Source of the DNA: an uncultured Clostridia bacterium | GTDB lineage: Bacteria > Bacillota_A > Clostridia > TANB77 > CAG-508 | Length of the DNA: 43,897 nucleotides | Assembly: GCA_947594095.1 (NCBI GenBank) | Contig: CANQEA010000006.1 | Coordinates: forward strand, 1 to 43,897 | Direction of reading: 5' to 3' | Shown: positions 16,002 to 25,045 of the stretch, in pieces | How the letters are laid out: each line of letters begins with the position of its first letter | Numbering within the stretch: position 1 is the first letter of the stretch | Program-made: the position numbers and the translations under genes | Notes under the pieces: generated by a model | What the model was told of the DNA's origin: nothing | Database searches by the model: none | Seen by the model: only the letters and a program-made list of their open reading frames with translations

Positions 16002-16901
16002 TTACAAAGTATCTATAATTTCCTGAAAATATTCTGGAAGTGGAGCTTCCAAAAACATTTCTTTACCTGTTATTGGATGTCTAAATTTTAAACTTTTTGC
16101 ATGTAAGCATTGCCCCACTACATTCCATTTATTTTTTCCATTTGAATAAGTTGTATCTCCCACAACTGGATAGCCAATATGTGATAAGTGTACTCTTATT
16201 TGATGTGTTCTTCCTGTTTCGATTTTTACTTCTAAAAGCGTGTGTTCATCAGATCTTTTTAAAACTTTAAAATGAGTAATTGCTTCTTTTCCGTTTTTAT
16301 TTACTGCCATCTTTTTTCTGTCGCTTGTACTTCTGCCAATTGGCATATTTATTGTTGCTTCGTTTTCTTTTATTATTCCTCTTACTAAGGCAATATATGT
16401 TTTCTGTACTTCGTGATTTTTAATTTGCTCACTTAAATTTATATGTGCTTTGTCATTTTTTGCAACAAGTAAAATTCCTGATGTATCTTTATCTAGCCTA
16501 TGCACGATTCCTGGTCTTAATTCTCCACCAATTCCTGATAAAGAGTCTTTACATCTTGCCATTAAACTATTTACTAAAGTTCCTTCTAAATTACCAACAG
16601 CAGGATGTACAACCATTCCCTTTGGTTTATTTACTACTATTATATCATCATCTTCATAAATAACATCTATTGGAATTTCTTCTGGTTTGATATTAGAAGG
16701 CTTTACTTCTTCTGGTTCAACTGTTATTTTATCGTTTTCTTGTACTTTATATGATTGTTTAACATTTTTTTCATTTACTTTAATTTTTCCTTCTTCTATC
16801 ATTCTCTGTATCGATACTCTAGATAGCCCAATGTCAAGGTTTGCAAGGTAAGCATCTATCCTTTTACCTATATTTTCACTTTCTACTATATATTTTTCCA
16901 A
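16002..16901 (-). CDS. rluD: RluA/RluD-family pseudouridine synthase
   Basis: The S4 domain (IGKRIDAYLANLDIGLSRVS) is followed by the RluA-type catalytic motif GIVHRLDKDTSGILLVAKN with the catalytic Asp, and by GRTHQIRVHLSHIGYPVVGD. The start is placed at TTG 16901, giving 299 residues, because an AAAAGGAG site lies 7 bases upstream. A longer frame from 16976 would overlap the preceding gene's end by about 40 bases and has no site. It modifies uridines in 23S rRNA in the cytosol; the exact position is not predictable. It follows the GT-C-like gene by about 34 bases in the same direction. Confidence 0.85.
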   Translation of the reverse strand: MEKYIVESENIGKRIDAYLANLDIGLSRVSIQRMIEEGKIKVNEKNVKQSYKVQENDKITVEPEEVKPSNIKPEEIPIDVIYEDDDIIVVNKPKGMVVHPAVGNLEGTLVNSLMARCKDSLSGIGGELRPGIVHRLDKDTSGILLVAKNDKAHINLSEQIKNHEVQKTYIALVRGIIKENEATINMPIGRSTSDRKKMAVNKNGKEAITHFKVLKRSDEHTLLEVKIETGRTHQIRVHLSHIGYPVVGDTTYSNGKNKWNVVGQCLHAKSLKFRHPITGKEMFLEAPLPEYFQEIIDTL

Positions 16902-16935
16902 AACATTTCTCCTTTTGGTTTTTAAATTACTATAA

Positions 16936-18705
16936 TTACTGATTTGTCTCTGTGATAGTATTTTCTGTATTTGCACCTTCTTCAGTATTTATTTTTAATC
17001 TTTCATATACTACAAAGTATTTGTCTTTATATAATTGTTTATAATTTGGGTCATGTGTTTTTTCTATAATCATATTCATCTTTGAGTTTTCATAGCAGAT
17101 TACATGTGTTATTCCATATTTGTTAAATGTATCTTCATAGAAATCTCCAATACTTGATACATTTATAAAGTCCATAAAGATGTCGTCTTCTCTGCCACTA
17201 AACTCTGGTGCATATAAATCTGCTCTAGAATCTATAAATACTGGTATACCTCTGAAAATCAAATAACTTCCGTAGTTATATTCATTATAAAATTTTGCTT
17301 TTCCTAAATCAACATTTTCTAATATCCAATTACTTGCTTCTATTGGATATGTGCTTTTACTTACAAATTTATCATTAAATTTATCTTTAGCTTGGTCATA
17401 TCCCCATAATAAAATAACTACTGTTAAAATAATCATAACAACTATGTTTGATGACATTTTCTTTACTTTTTTTATTCCATCTTCTTTAAAATATATATTA
17501 ACTAGTTGCATAAGTTGTCTATTAAATATGATAGAACCAATTAAAACAAACATTGTCATTTGTCTTCTAGAGGCTAAAGCTAAGTAACAAAGTCCTGATA
17601 GCATAAATAAATCACATAGCCTAATTTTTGATTTTGTAAATATCAATATTGAAAGTATGGCTACTATAACACATAACATTTCAGTTTCTTCAGTTATTGT
17701 CATAGGTAAATGTTCATTAATGTTTTCAGTAGTATTTCCTTCTAATGTTTTTACTAAATATGTATATGGTGTCGCACCAATAGGTGTTAAAAGTCCAGTT
17801 AAACCAGCAATTACGAAAACAATAATTAACCATTTAACAGCATCATTTCTAACTAATTTAATTTTGTATGGATTTTTAAGGTCTTCTTCTCTTTTTATTT
17901 TTATTTTGTCAACTTTTACTTTTATTTCTAATAACTTTGCTTCAAGTTTTGCCTTTTTTTCTAATTTCCCTTGTTTTTCGTATATCTTTATTTTGGTTTT
18001 TATTATAAATGTTTCAAGTTTTCTATAAATTATATTATCTGCACTAATTGCAACTAAGTATTCTGCAATATATGGTAAGTATAATACAAAATAAAATGGA
18101 AATACTGCTGCATGTAGATTAGCAATTAATAATGGAATAATTAATAATGGCGGTAAATATCTTTTCTTCTTTGTTTCTAAAAATCTTTCTATAAAGAAAA
18201 TTGTTAATATAAATAAAATAAATGTAACTAATTGGGCTCTTGCTGCAATATATCCTCTAATTAAATAAATTGAACCTACTGTTATTATTAGTGATAACAC
18301 TTTATTTTTTGCGAGTTTACAGTTAATAAAATATAAAGTTATACCTAAAATTGCAGTTAAAATACATGTCGTAATATATATTCCTGCAAATCCAAATGCA
18401 GAGTATATGTAATATGTTAATAAATCATATAACCAATGTGGATATGTATAGCCTAAGTTTTCATGCCATGAAAATGGATCTTGTCCATCTATTCCATATT
18501 GGTTTATATGCTCCCCTATTTTTATTGTGTAATATGTGTCATTTTGAAATGTAACAGGTGTTATTGCAACACAAAATACTGAAATTAATACAACAGCAAG
18601 TATTGTAAATATAATTTCACGATTTATTTTTTGCTTTTTATTCTCATTTTTTTCTTCCTTTTTCTCTATTTGTTTATTTTTTGTTAGTTTTTTATTTAGT
18701 TTCAT
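16936..18705 (-). CDS. Polytopic membrane protein, GT-C glycosyltransferase-like
   Basis: This 589-residue protein has a Lys/Glu-rich cytosolic N-terminus, then about ten or more hydrophobic helices, a charged cytosolic loop around residues 230-275 (Lys/Glu repeats) and a soluble C-terminal domain (KFYNEYNYGSYLIFRGIPVF, IDSRADLYAPEF). An early loop, QNDTYYTIKIGEHINQYGID followed by DPFSWHENLGYTYPHWLYD, resembles the first extracytoplasmic loop of GT-C transferases, where an acidic pair binds a lipid-linked sugar. The substrate is unknown. The ATG at 18705 is chosen over the upstream TTG because GGAGG ends 6 bases before it. Confidence 0.6.
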   Translation of the reverse strand: MKLNKKLTKNKQIEKKEEKNENKKQKINREIIFTILAVVLISVFCVAITPVTFQNDTYYTIKIGEHINQYGIDGQDPFSWHENLGYTYPHWLYDLLTYYIYSAFGFAGIYITTCILTAILGITLYFINCKLAKNKVLSLIITVGSIYLIRGYIAARAQLVTFILFILTIFFIERFLETKKKRYLPPLLIIPLLIANLHAAVFPFYFVLYLPYIAEYLVAISADNIIYRKLETFIIKTKIKIYEKQGKLEKKAKLEAKLLEIKVKVDKIKIKREEDLKNPYKIKLVRNDAVKWLIIVFVIAGLTGLLTPIGATPYTYLVKTLEGNTTENINEHLPMTITEETEMLCVIVAILSILIFTKSKIRLCDLFMLSGLCYLALASRRQMTMFVLIGSIIFNRQLMQLVNIYFKEDGIKKVKKMSSNIVVMIILTVVILLWGYDQAKDKFNDKFVSKSTYPIEASNWILENVDLGKAKFYNEYNYGSYLIFRGIPVFIDSRADLYAPEFSGREDDIFMDFINVSSIGDFYEDTFNKYGITHVICYENSKMNMIIEKTHDPNYKQLYKDKYFVVYERLKINTEEGANTENTITETNQ

Positions 18706-18789
18706 AAAAGCCTCCAATTTTGTTTTTTTGTATTATACCACATCTTACTAATTTTTTCTATGATTTTATTATTTTTTAAAGTAATTTAT

Positions 18790-18844
18790 AAGAAAAAATA
18801 ATAAATCCCAAAATGCCAAATCTTCTTTAGCGTTTTGGGATTTA
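18790..18844 (-). terminator. Terminator after the ssb-like gene
   Basis: A 14-bp stem with one mismatch (18802-18815 with 18831-18844) has a 15-base loop. The minus-strand side continues into a T-rich tract. It separates the ssb-like gene from the membrane protein gene. Confidence 0.75.
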
Positions 18845-18886
18845 TGAAATTTGACTTGAGCCAAAATTGTAATTTTTTTTAGCTAT

Positions 18887-19582
18887 CTATACAGCCTGTT
18901 GGTTTTCTGTATCTACTTCATCCTTATTTTCTTCAGTAACTTCTAAGCTTCCAACCGAAACTTCGTAAGCTACTCTATTTTCTATAGTACCATCTTCATG
19001 TTTTTTCTCGTATGTTCTTGATTGTACTCTACCTATAACTTTTACTTGAGTTCCTACTTCAAGCTCTTGGCAGAATCTTGCATTTCTCCCCCATGCAATA
19101 CATGGTATATAATCTGATTTATTATAAGCTCTATTTACGGCAAGCAATAAGTCTGATATTTCTCTTCCAAATGGAGTTTGACGGTAAATAGGCTTTTTAC
19201 ATATGTAACCTATTAATACAACTTCATTTGTTATAATGTCTTTTCTTACCATTTCATTTTCTTCTTCGTTTTCATTTTCTTCTAACTCAATTACGTCTTT
19301 TGCAAAAACTGTTAGAATTAATCTGTTCTTTTCATTTTCGTAAGCATTATAACTTCTGAATTGACCTTTTACTAATAATTTACGTCCTTCATTTAAAGTA
19401 TCTTCTTTGATTAGTCTTTCTGATACTGTAATTGGTATAATATCAGCATTTCCACTTAAACGTGGTATTGAAATGTTAAAGATGTAAAATCTTTCTCCAT
19501 ATATTTCGTGACTAAATCTTTTTTCTCCTGTAACTTTTCCAACTAATGTTAAATAGTTGTTTTCTAAATAATTTGTATCCAA
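18887..19582 (-). CDS. Single-strand DNA-binding protein-like, two OB-fold regions
   Basis: The protein has 231 residues. The N-terminal part (NNYLTLVGKVTGEKRFSHEI, then ERFYIFNISIPRLSG) and the C-terminal part (ITNEVVLIGYICKKPIYRQT, DLLLAVNRAYNKSDYIPCIA) each resemble an SSB/PriB OB fold, joined by an acidic linker (Glu/Asn-rich, about residues 97-110). The tail is acidic but lacks the classic DDDIPF end. It is probably an accessory single-strand DNA-binding protein rather than the main SSB. Duplication within one chain is unusual compared with the 110-170-residue bacterial SSB. It stands alone with its own terminator. Confidence 0.65.
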   Translation of the reverse strand: MDTNYLENNYLTLVGKVTGEKRFSHEIYGERFYIFNISIPRLSGNADIIPITVSERLIKEDTLNEGRKLLVKGQFRSYNAYENEKNRLILTVFAKDVIELEENENEEENEMVRKDIITNEVVLIGYICKKPIYRQTPFGREISDLLLAVNRAYNKSDYIPCIAWGRNARFCQELEVGTQVKVIGRVQSRTYEKKHEDGTIENRVAYEVSVGSLEVTEENKDEVDTENQQAV

Positions 19583-19773
19583 TTCTTTTTCCTCCCTATC
19601 TTTTAATCTTTTTATCCGCCTACAAAACTTTATTTTGTAGAAGTTAATTTTTATTAAAATTAACTAATAGTATTTTTTTCTTTGTGCATATTGATTACAA
19701 GTATTATTATACAACATTTTTTTGGATTTGTCTACATAAAAAGTTAAATTTATTCAAAAAAGTTACTTTTTCC

Positions 19774-20289
19774 CTATATTTTTTCCATTATTTTCTTAGA
19801 ATTTAGCAAAAGTATTATAACAATTACTAAAATTTCATATGTTTTTACTTTATTTTGTTCTGTAAAATCTATTCTCTTTTCACCAATTTCTAATATATTT
19901 CCTTCTATATCTTTAATATTTTGTTGTAAATAAATTATTATATGGTCATCTGTAATACTAGAAACAGTAAACATTGCTTTGTTATTTAGTCCATAGGTAA
20001 CTATCTTTACTTCTTTACATGTGTTAAAATCTTCTTCATTATTTAAATCTGTATTTAGTAATATATACTTACAATTACCACATATTTTGTCTAATAGTTC
20101 TTTTCTTTCTTCTAACTTTTTAATATCACTATCTATTACTACAATATCAAATTTTATGTTTTTAATATTTTCTATACTTTGTAAGTTTATTCTTATAATA
20201 TTCCATTTAGAACTGTACATACCATTTAACAAGTTTGACTTAATTATTTCAAAACTTTTATTTTCTGAAATTATACCAATAAATGACAT
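19774..20289 (-). CDS. Conserved hypothetical protein, Mur-ligase-like C-terminal pattern
   Basis: The protein has 171 residues from the ATG at 20289, chosen because AAAGGAG lies 5 bases upstream; a longer frame to 20364 overlaps the preceding gene and lacks a site. The middle has an alpha/beta pattern with VVIDSD and KYILLNTDLNNEEDF. The segment VTYGLNNKAMFTVSSI resembles the region after the ATP site in Mur ligases, but no P-loop is present. The end (EILVIVIILLLNSKKIMEKI) is hydrophobic. It follows the deacetylase by about 40 bases and is likely in its operon, suggesting a cell-wall or sporulation link. Function unknown. Confidence 0.5.
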   Translation of the reverse strand: MSFIGIISENKSFEIIKSNLLNGMYSSKWNIIRINLQSIENIKNIKFDIVVIDSDIKKLEERKELLDKICGNCKYILLNTDLNNEEDFNTCKEVKIVTYGLNNKAMFTVSSITDDHIIIYLQQNIKDIEGNILEIGEKRIDFTEQNKVKTYEILVIVIILLLNSKKIMEKI

Positions 20290-20329
20290 CTCTACTCCTT
20301 TATTGGTATTGTTCCCATATTTGGTAAAT

Positions 20330-21106
20330 CTATACATTATTTTGTATTTGAGTTCCATTTGCATTAATTGTGTAATTATCTTTATAAATTAAATCAGATA
20401 CTGTCACAATTTCTAATCCTTTTTGTTTTATATTTTTAATTAAGCTATCTAGACTATCTGCAGTATGTTCTGTCCCATTGTGGCTAAGTATAATATCTCC
20501 TGGCTTTATTTTATCTTTTAATCTGTTCCACATTTCATCTCCAGTAAGACCAGTATAATCTAATGTGTCTAAGCTCCATTGAATACAATAATAGTTTTTA
20601 TCTGTCGCTGCTTTAATTACTGTGTTATTATATTCGCCATAAGGTGCTCTATATATATTTGTTTTTTTGCCAGTTATTTTTTCTATTTTTTCATTACTTT
20701 TTTCAATTTCTTCTATGTTTTTTTCATAACTTAAGTTATTTACATGTGGATGTGTATCACTATGACTTGCTATTTCATGCCCTTCTTCATGTATCTTTTT
20801 TACTGCATCTGGATTCTTTTCTATCCAATCTCCTACCATAAAAAATGTTATTTTTACATCATTTTGTTTTAAGGTTTTTAATATGCTATCTATATCATCT
20901 GCATTCCAAGCACAATTCATTGTAAATGATACCTTTTTTTCTTCTGTTTGTACATTGTATATTGGAAGTAATTTTCCTTCTCTTGATGCCGTTTCTACTG
21001 TTTCTTTATTTTCATTAAATCCTGTTGCTATACAAAATAAAAAGATTACTGTTATAAATGATACTAAATATGCATATATTTTTTCTTTATTAAATACTAA
21101 AAACAT
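20330..21106 (-). CDS. NodB-type polysaccharide deacetylase (PdaB-like), membrane-anchored
   Basis: This 258-residue protein has one N-terminal hydrophobic helix (YLVSFITVIFLFCIATGF) that serves as anchor or signal, followed by a NodB domain. The metal-binding HSDTHPH motif (SHSDTHPHV) and the RAPYGEYN motif 3 are intact, as is the late QWSLDTLDYTG and ILSHNG (motifs 4 and 5). Motif 1, usually TFDD or FDAAW with a catalytic base and ligand, reads SFTMNCAWNADD, with Asn where Asp is usual. Related clostridial PdaB-type proteins can carry Asn here, so loss of activity is only possible, not shown. Such enzymes remove acetyl groups from peptidoglycan sugars, often in the spore cortex. Confidence 0.8.
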   Translation of the reverse strand: MFLVFNKEKIYAYLVSFITVIFLFCIATGFNENKETVETASREGKLLPIYNVQTEEKKVSFTMNCAWNADDIDSILKTLKQNDVKITFFMVGDWIEKNPDAVKKIHEEGHEIASHSDTHPHVNNLSYEKNIEEIEKSNEKIEKITGKKTNIYRAPYGEYNNTVIKAATDKNYYCIQWSLDTLDYTGLTGDEMWNRLKDKIKPGDIILSHNGTEHTADSLDSLIKNIKQKGLEIVTVSDLIYKDNYTINANGTQIQNNV

Positions 21107-21201
21107 AAATAAACCTCCATTTGATTTTAGTTTATATTTATTTTATTCTTAGCATCTATTTTTTATGATGAATTTTAGTCTTACATCTTCTATACAATAA
21201 T

Positions 21202-21237
21202 AAAATAGACAGAAGTAATTAACTTCTGCCCTATTTT
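21202..21237 (-). terminator. Terminator of the large surface protein gene
   Basis: A stem of two blocks (AAAATAG 21202-21208 and AGAAGT 21211-21216, with their complements at 21222-21237) closes around a short loop, just past the stop at 21266. Confidence 0.75.
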
Positions 21238-21265
21238 AATACTTTTTGATCTCGTCAAAAAAACA

Positions 21266-24064
21266 TTATTTTAATATTCTTTTATAACGAATATATGCAA
21301 ATATTCCTCCTGATGCTATAATTCCTGCTGCTATTAATAATATATGTGTGAAACCTGTTTTTGGAATTGACTTTTGAGCTACTGAACCATCTTTTCCTAC
21401 ACCCTTAAATAAATCTTCAATTGTCTTTCCACTTCCGTCATTTCCGCCACTGTTGCTTCCTCCATTATTTTGTCCTCCGTTGTTTCCTCCATTGCTTACA
21501 CCGCCATTGCCGTTTCCACCATTGTTACTTGCTTTAGTTACTGTTACGCTAACTGTTGCTGTCTTTGTATTTCCACTTTTATCTGTTACTGTAACTGTAA
21601 TTATTGCTGTTCCTTCTCCAACTGCTGTTATTTTTCCAGTGTTATCTACTGTTGCTACACTTTCTTTACTGCTTTTCCAAGATACTGTTTCTATATCAGC
21701 ATCTGGTGGCGTTAATGTTAATTGTATAGAATTTGTTTCTCCAACCTTTAATGATAAACTACTACTGCTTAATTTTATACTATCTAATGGAACATATTCA
21801 ACGTCTAGATCTTCTTCAGCTACTGTTACAGCACATGTTGCTGTTTTGTTTCCATCAACTGTTGTTACTGTGATTGTAGCTGTTCCTTTTGCTACTGCTG
21901 TTACTTTTCCAGTTTGATCTACTGTTGCCACACTTGTTGTATCACTTGACCATGTAACAGTTTTGTCATCTGCATCATTTGGAGTAACTGTTGCATTTAA
22001 AGTTTCCTGATCTCCTACTTTCAAATTGATAGTTGATTTATTTAAATTTATACTTGTTACATGTTTTTCTAATTCTTTTTGTTCTAATGTTAATGTTCCA
22101 AATATTGTTCCTTTTTCAAACTTAGCATTATAACCTTCTGGAAAGTCAAATGATGAAATTCCAGTAGTTGCGAATAAATCTTCTAGGCGTGTAGCATTTC
22201 TTCCACATATAATCCCATCATAAAAGTGGACTTTTGTTTTGCCAGTAATATCAAAAACACAAGTATTGTCATATCTCATAATTAAAGGGGTTTCTGCTAT
22301 TTTTCCATCATTTGATCCCAAAAAAATGTCGACATTATTACCACTACATGCTCTGATCCTTCCTCTTATTTCACATTCAGACAAAGTGAATTTACAATTA
22401 TGTATTCCACCCATAAATAAACCATCATATATTGCATATGGACTTTCAATAATAGCACTTTTATCTATTGATACTTCGCAGCAAGTTCCAAAATATATTC
22501 CATATCTTTTTCCATAAATATGTGTTCCATTTATCTCAAGTCCTAGCTTCTCATTATCAGCTTCACTTCCATCAAAAATATCTATAGCGATTCCACAAAT
22601 ATTATCATTATTTTTTATTCCTTCTGCTCTAATACTAATGTTACCAGTTCCGTTTGATTTATCACTTTCTATTTTTAATTTTCCTTTTCGTACATCTATT
22701 CCGTTACATCCTCTAATACTAGATATTGAACGTCCATTATTTTTAATTGTTAAATTACATGCTGTTACTAAAGCGTATGTGTCGTTAGCTTCATTTGTTT
22801 GTTTAATACTATGTCCATTCATATCTAAAATAATATTATCATTTACATTAGTAGGTGCTATACAAACACATGCGGAACAATCAACTTTACTGTAATATTT
22901 AGAATTTTTTTCTATGTTATTTAAAATTTTAATTGTATCTCCATCTTGTAAATTTTCAATTGCTTCTTCTATAGTTTCATAATATGTTTCATTTTGTGTT
23001 TCATCAGATGTTCTTATTATACTCGCTTCAGCAGCTACCAGAGTTGCTATTTTTTTATCTCCTTCTTCCGTATATTTGATCATGTAATTGTCTGGTATTA
23101 TGTTTGCTCTAACAGAAAAATGTTCTTTCTTACTTTTTAGAATTCCATCATAAAAACTAAACTGACCAAAATTAGTTACTGCTCCATCTACTGAACTTTC
23201 ACATATTATTACTGGAGAGTTTGTATTAACTGGTGTTTCATTATCTCCTATAGTTAAATTGCCTCTAAAATTATTATATACGTTTCCATGTAATTCTCCT
23301 CCAGTTATTACAGTCGTTCCTCCTTTATGATTGCTTTCTAGGTTTCCTCCATACCCAGGACTAAAAATAGAATATTTCTCTGCTATTATCTTTCCTCCTT
23401 CTACATTAATTGTCGTTCCTCCATAATTTGTATCTATATCTACAATTCCAAATCCTTTATTTTCAGCTTTTATTTGACCATCTTTAACATTAACATTAAC
23501 TTCTGATGCTTCTAGCTCTTTCGCAAGAGCTATTGCTTTTCCTCCTTCAGCTGTTGCAGTTATATTACCCTTTTCAATTGTTAAATTACCTGAAATAACT
23601 TTTATTCCATTGGCCCCTGTAATAGTTCCTGTACTCTCTTCTTCTTTTGTATCAGTAATTGTTAAATCACTTGAAACTTCTAGTACATAATCACTATTAG
23701 ATGTATTTTTTATTGTACATCCATTTAAATCTAAAGTAATTGTTTTATTAATTTCAACCTTATTGTTTAAATCATTCTCTTTTATTAATGATAAAGTATC
23801 TCCATTTTGTGCTTTTCTCAAAGCTGTAGGTATGTCATCAAAATAATTATCCTCTTTATCCTCTTCTTCTCCTCTTGGAAGAATTCTTACAAGTTTGTCT
23901 GGTTTTAGTATATTTCCTTTCATTTTTTCTGTTTTTGCACTATAAGTTACAATCTCTGTATTTGATTTATTTGAATTGTTTAAGGTAACAACTCCAACTA
24001 CAAACACTAAAACTGCGACTAAAAGGAAAATAATTTTTCTTTTTGTTCTTTTTACTGCTTTCAT
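21266..24064 (-). CDS. Sortase-anchored surface protein: beta-helix-like region, two Big_2 domains, IPKTGF anchor
   Basis: The protein has about 932 residues. The ATG at 24064 (KAVKRTKRK) is chosen since GGAGG ends 6 bases before it; the in-frame ATG at 24076 lies on the site itself. After a signal-type helix (IIFLLVAVLVFVVGVVTL), residues about 85-690 are short strand repeats (LDLNGCTIKN, LTIEKGNITA, VNVKDGQIKA) typical of a right-handed parallel beta-helix. Two Big_2 Ig-like domains follow (each with TVTWSSD..VATVD or SWKSS..VATVD and GTATITVT). A Gly/Asn-rich linker and a complete cell-wall signal end the chain: IPKTGF, a hydrophobic helix and a basic tail RYKRILK. It is a covalently anchored adhesin or carbohydrate-binding protein; the ligand is unknown. 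It shows what the adhesin at 7286 lacks. Confidence 0.8.
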   Translation of the reverse strand: MKAVKRTKRKIIFLLVAVLVFVVGVVTLNNSNKSNTEIVTYSAKTEKMKGNILKPDKLVRILPRGEEEDKEDNYFDDIPTALRKAQNGDTLSLIKENDLNNKVEINKTITLDLNGCTIKNTSNSDYVLEVSSDLTITDTKEEESTGTITGANGIKVISGNLTIEKGNITATAEGGKAIALAKELEASEVNVNVKDGQIKAENKGFGIVDIDTNYGGTTINVEGGKIIAEKYSIFSPGYGGNLESNHKGGTTVITGGELHGNVYNNFRGNLTIGDNETPVNTNSPVIICESSVDGAVTNFGQFSFYDGILKSKKEHFSVRANIIPDNYMIKYTEEGDKKIATLVAAEASIIRTSDETQNETYYETIEEAIENLQDGDTIKILNNIEKNSKYYSKVDCSACVCIAPTNVNDNIILDMNGHSIKQTNEANDTYALVTACNLTIKNNGRSISSIRGCNGIDVRKGKLKIESDKSNGTGNISIRAEGIKNNDNICGIAIDIFDGSEADNEKLGLEINGTHIYGKRYGIYFGTCCEVSIDKSAIIESPYAIYDGLFMGGIHNCKFTLSECEIRGRIRACSGNNVDIFLGSNDGKIAETPLIMRYDNTCVFDITGKTKVHFYDGIICGRNATRLEDLFATTGISSFDFPEGYNAKFEKGTIFGTLTLEQKELEKHVTSINLNKSTINLKVGDQETLNATVTPNDADDKTVTWSSDTTSVATVDQTGKVTAVAKGTATITVTTVDGNKTATCAVTVAEEDLDVEYVPLDSIKLSSSSLSLKVGETNSIQLTLTPPDADIETVSWKSSKESVATVDNTGKITAVGEGTAIITVTVTDKSGNTKTATVSVTVTKASNNGGNGNGGVSNGGNNGGQNNGGSNSGGNDGSGKTIEDLFKGVGKDGSVAQKSIPKTGFTHILLIAAGIIASGGIFAYIRYKRILK

Positions 24065-24288
24065 AGTAACCTCCATAATTTAAACCGTTTTTTCTTTTGT
24101 ATTAAAGTTTTGACAAGCTTCTAGAAAAAACTACATTTCTACTATTTTTATCTTACAATTTTTTATTTTCATAGTCAATAACATATATTTTAAGCTTTTA
24201 TTTTTGGTTCATGAAACTACTATTTCCCTTGTAGTTTCAGATTGTTACGTTCATGTTATTTTTTCGTTACATTTTTGTTACAATATTC

Positions 24289-24317
24289 TTGACGAATACC
24301 GTCAACTATGCTAAAAT
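24289..24317 (+). promoter_or_regulatory. tRNA-Glu promoter
   Basis: TTGACG (24289-24294) and TAAAAT (24312-24317) are 17 bases apart, about 50 bases before the tRNA. Upstream, an 8-bp inverted repeat (GAAACTAC 24213-24220 with GTAGTTTC 24231-24238) has no clear role. Confidence 0.65.
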
Positions 24318-24366
24318 AAGTAAGTGAGCATCAAAAATTATTATTATACAAATTGATTTTTACTAC

Positions 24367-24441
24367 GGCCCGTTGGTCAAGCGGTTAAGACGCCACCCTC
24401 TCAAGGTGGAATCATGGGTTCAATTCCCGTACGGGTCACCA
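24367..24441 (+). tRNA. tRNA-Glu (anticodon CTC), CCA encoded
   Basis: The acceptor arms GGCCCGT and ACGGGTC pair (one G-T). The anticodon stem CCACC/GGTGG encloses the loop CTCTCAA, giving anticodon CTC for GAG. The T arm contains GGGTTCAATTCCC. The gene ends with discriminator A and an encoded CCA. Confidence 0.93.
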
Positions 24442-24460
24442 CAAAAATTTCAAAAAAATC

Positions 24461-24490
24461 CCAGTGATTTCTCACTGGAACTTTTTATTT
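24461..24490. terminator. Bidirectional terminator between tRNA-Glu and the glucan synthase remnant
   Basis: A 7-bp stem (CCAGTGA 24461-24467 and TCACTGG 24472-24478) is flanked by T-rich sequence to the right and A-rich to the left. It can serve the tRNA and the leftward gene ending at 24510. Confidence 0.7.
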
Positions 24491-24509
24491 GTATTTTTAG
24501 AAATCTTTT

Positions 24510-24998
24510 TTACATTATAACTTTAATCTCATATATACTATTACTTCCATCAAGTTTAATGCTATTTTCTACTTCATCTCCATTTAGAAGTACTTTTTCT
24601 ACACCTGTATTTTTACCATTTGGATTTTCTATCTCAATATTATAAATACTTTCTTTCCATCTATATTTTATTTTATAATTTTTCCAATCTTTTGGAATAC
24701 ATGGTTCTATTTTTATATAACCGTTTTCTATTTTTAAACCTAAAATATATTCTATTCCAACCTTATAATACCAACTGCTTGAACCTGTGTACCATGTCCA
24801 ACCACCTCTACCCACTAAGTTTCCTGCACCATAAATATCTGCTGCTATACTATAAGGTTCTACTTTATACTTCTTTACTGCATCTTTTGTTCTACTATGC
24901 TCAATTGGATTTATCATTTTGTATAACTCTATTGCTTTATCTCCAAATCCTAAAATACTTTGTGCCATAATTACCCAAGTTGCAGCATGAGTGTATTG
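24510..24998 (-). pseudogene. Severed 3' end of the cyclic beta-1,2-glucan synthase gene
   Basis: On the minus strand the sequence leaving the 13-bp repeat reads Tyr-Thr-His-Ala-Ala-Thr-Trp-Val-Ile-Met-Ala. It continues with GFGDKAIELYKMINPIEHS, then VEPYSIAADIYGAGNLVGRG and GWTWYTGSSSWYYKVGIEYI. This is the C-terminal GH94-like part of cyclic glucan synthase, and exactly the part missing from the 2563-residue frame that ends at 30692. As it stands it has no convincing start of its own (an internal ATG at 24968 has no good site), so it is probably silent while the element is present. Joining at the repeat keeps the frame and gives a chain of about 2717 residues. Confidence 0.88.
24986..24998 (+). 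repeat. attL-like 13-bp direct repeat
   Basis: CATGAGTGTATTG borders the recombinase end of the element. On the coding strand it is the codons for Gln/Tyr-Thr-His of the interrupted glucan synthase. Confidence 0.85.
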
Positions 24999-25045
24999 TA
25001 GTTATGGACATTTTTCTATTGCATCTGTTTAGCTCATTAATTTTG

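Noticed and set aside
21453..21917. Rightward 154-residue hydrophobic frame over the surface protein
   Set aside because: It is an antisense shadow of Val/Thr-rich Big_2 repeats and has no ribosome binding site.
24367..24441. tRNA-Glu as the attachment site of the element
   Set aside because: No copy of the tRNA 3' end is found at the element borders; the 13-bp repeats inside the glucan synthase define the site.
24373..24645. 90-residue rightward frame
   Set aside because: It begins inside tRNA-Glu and runs antisense over the glucan synthase remnant.
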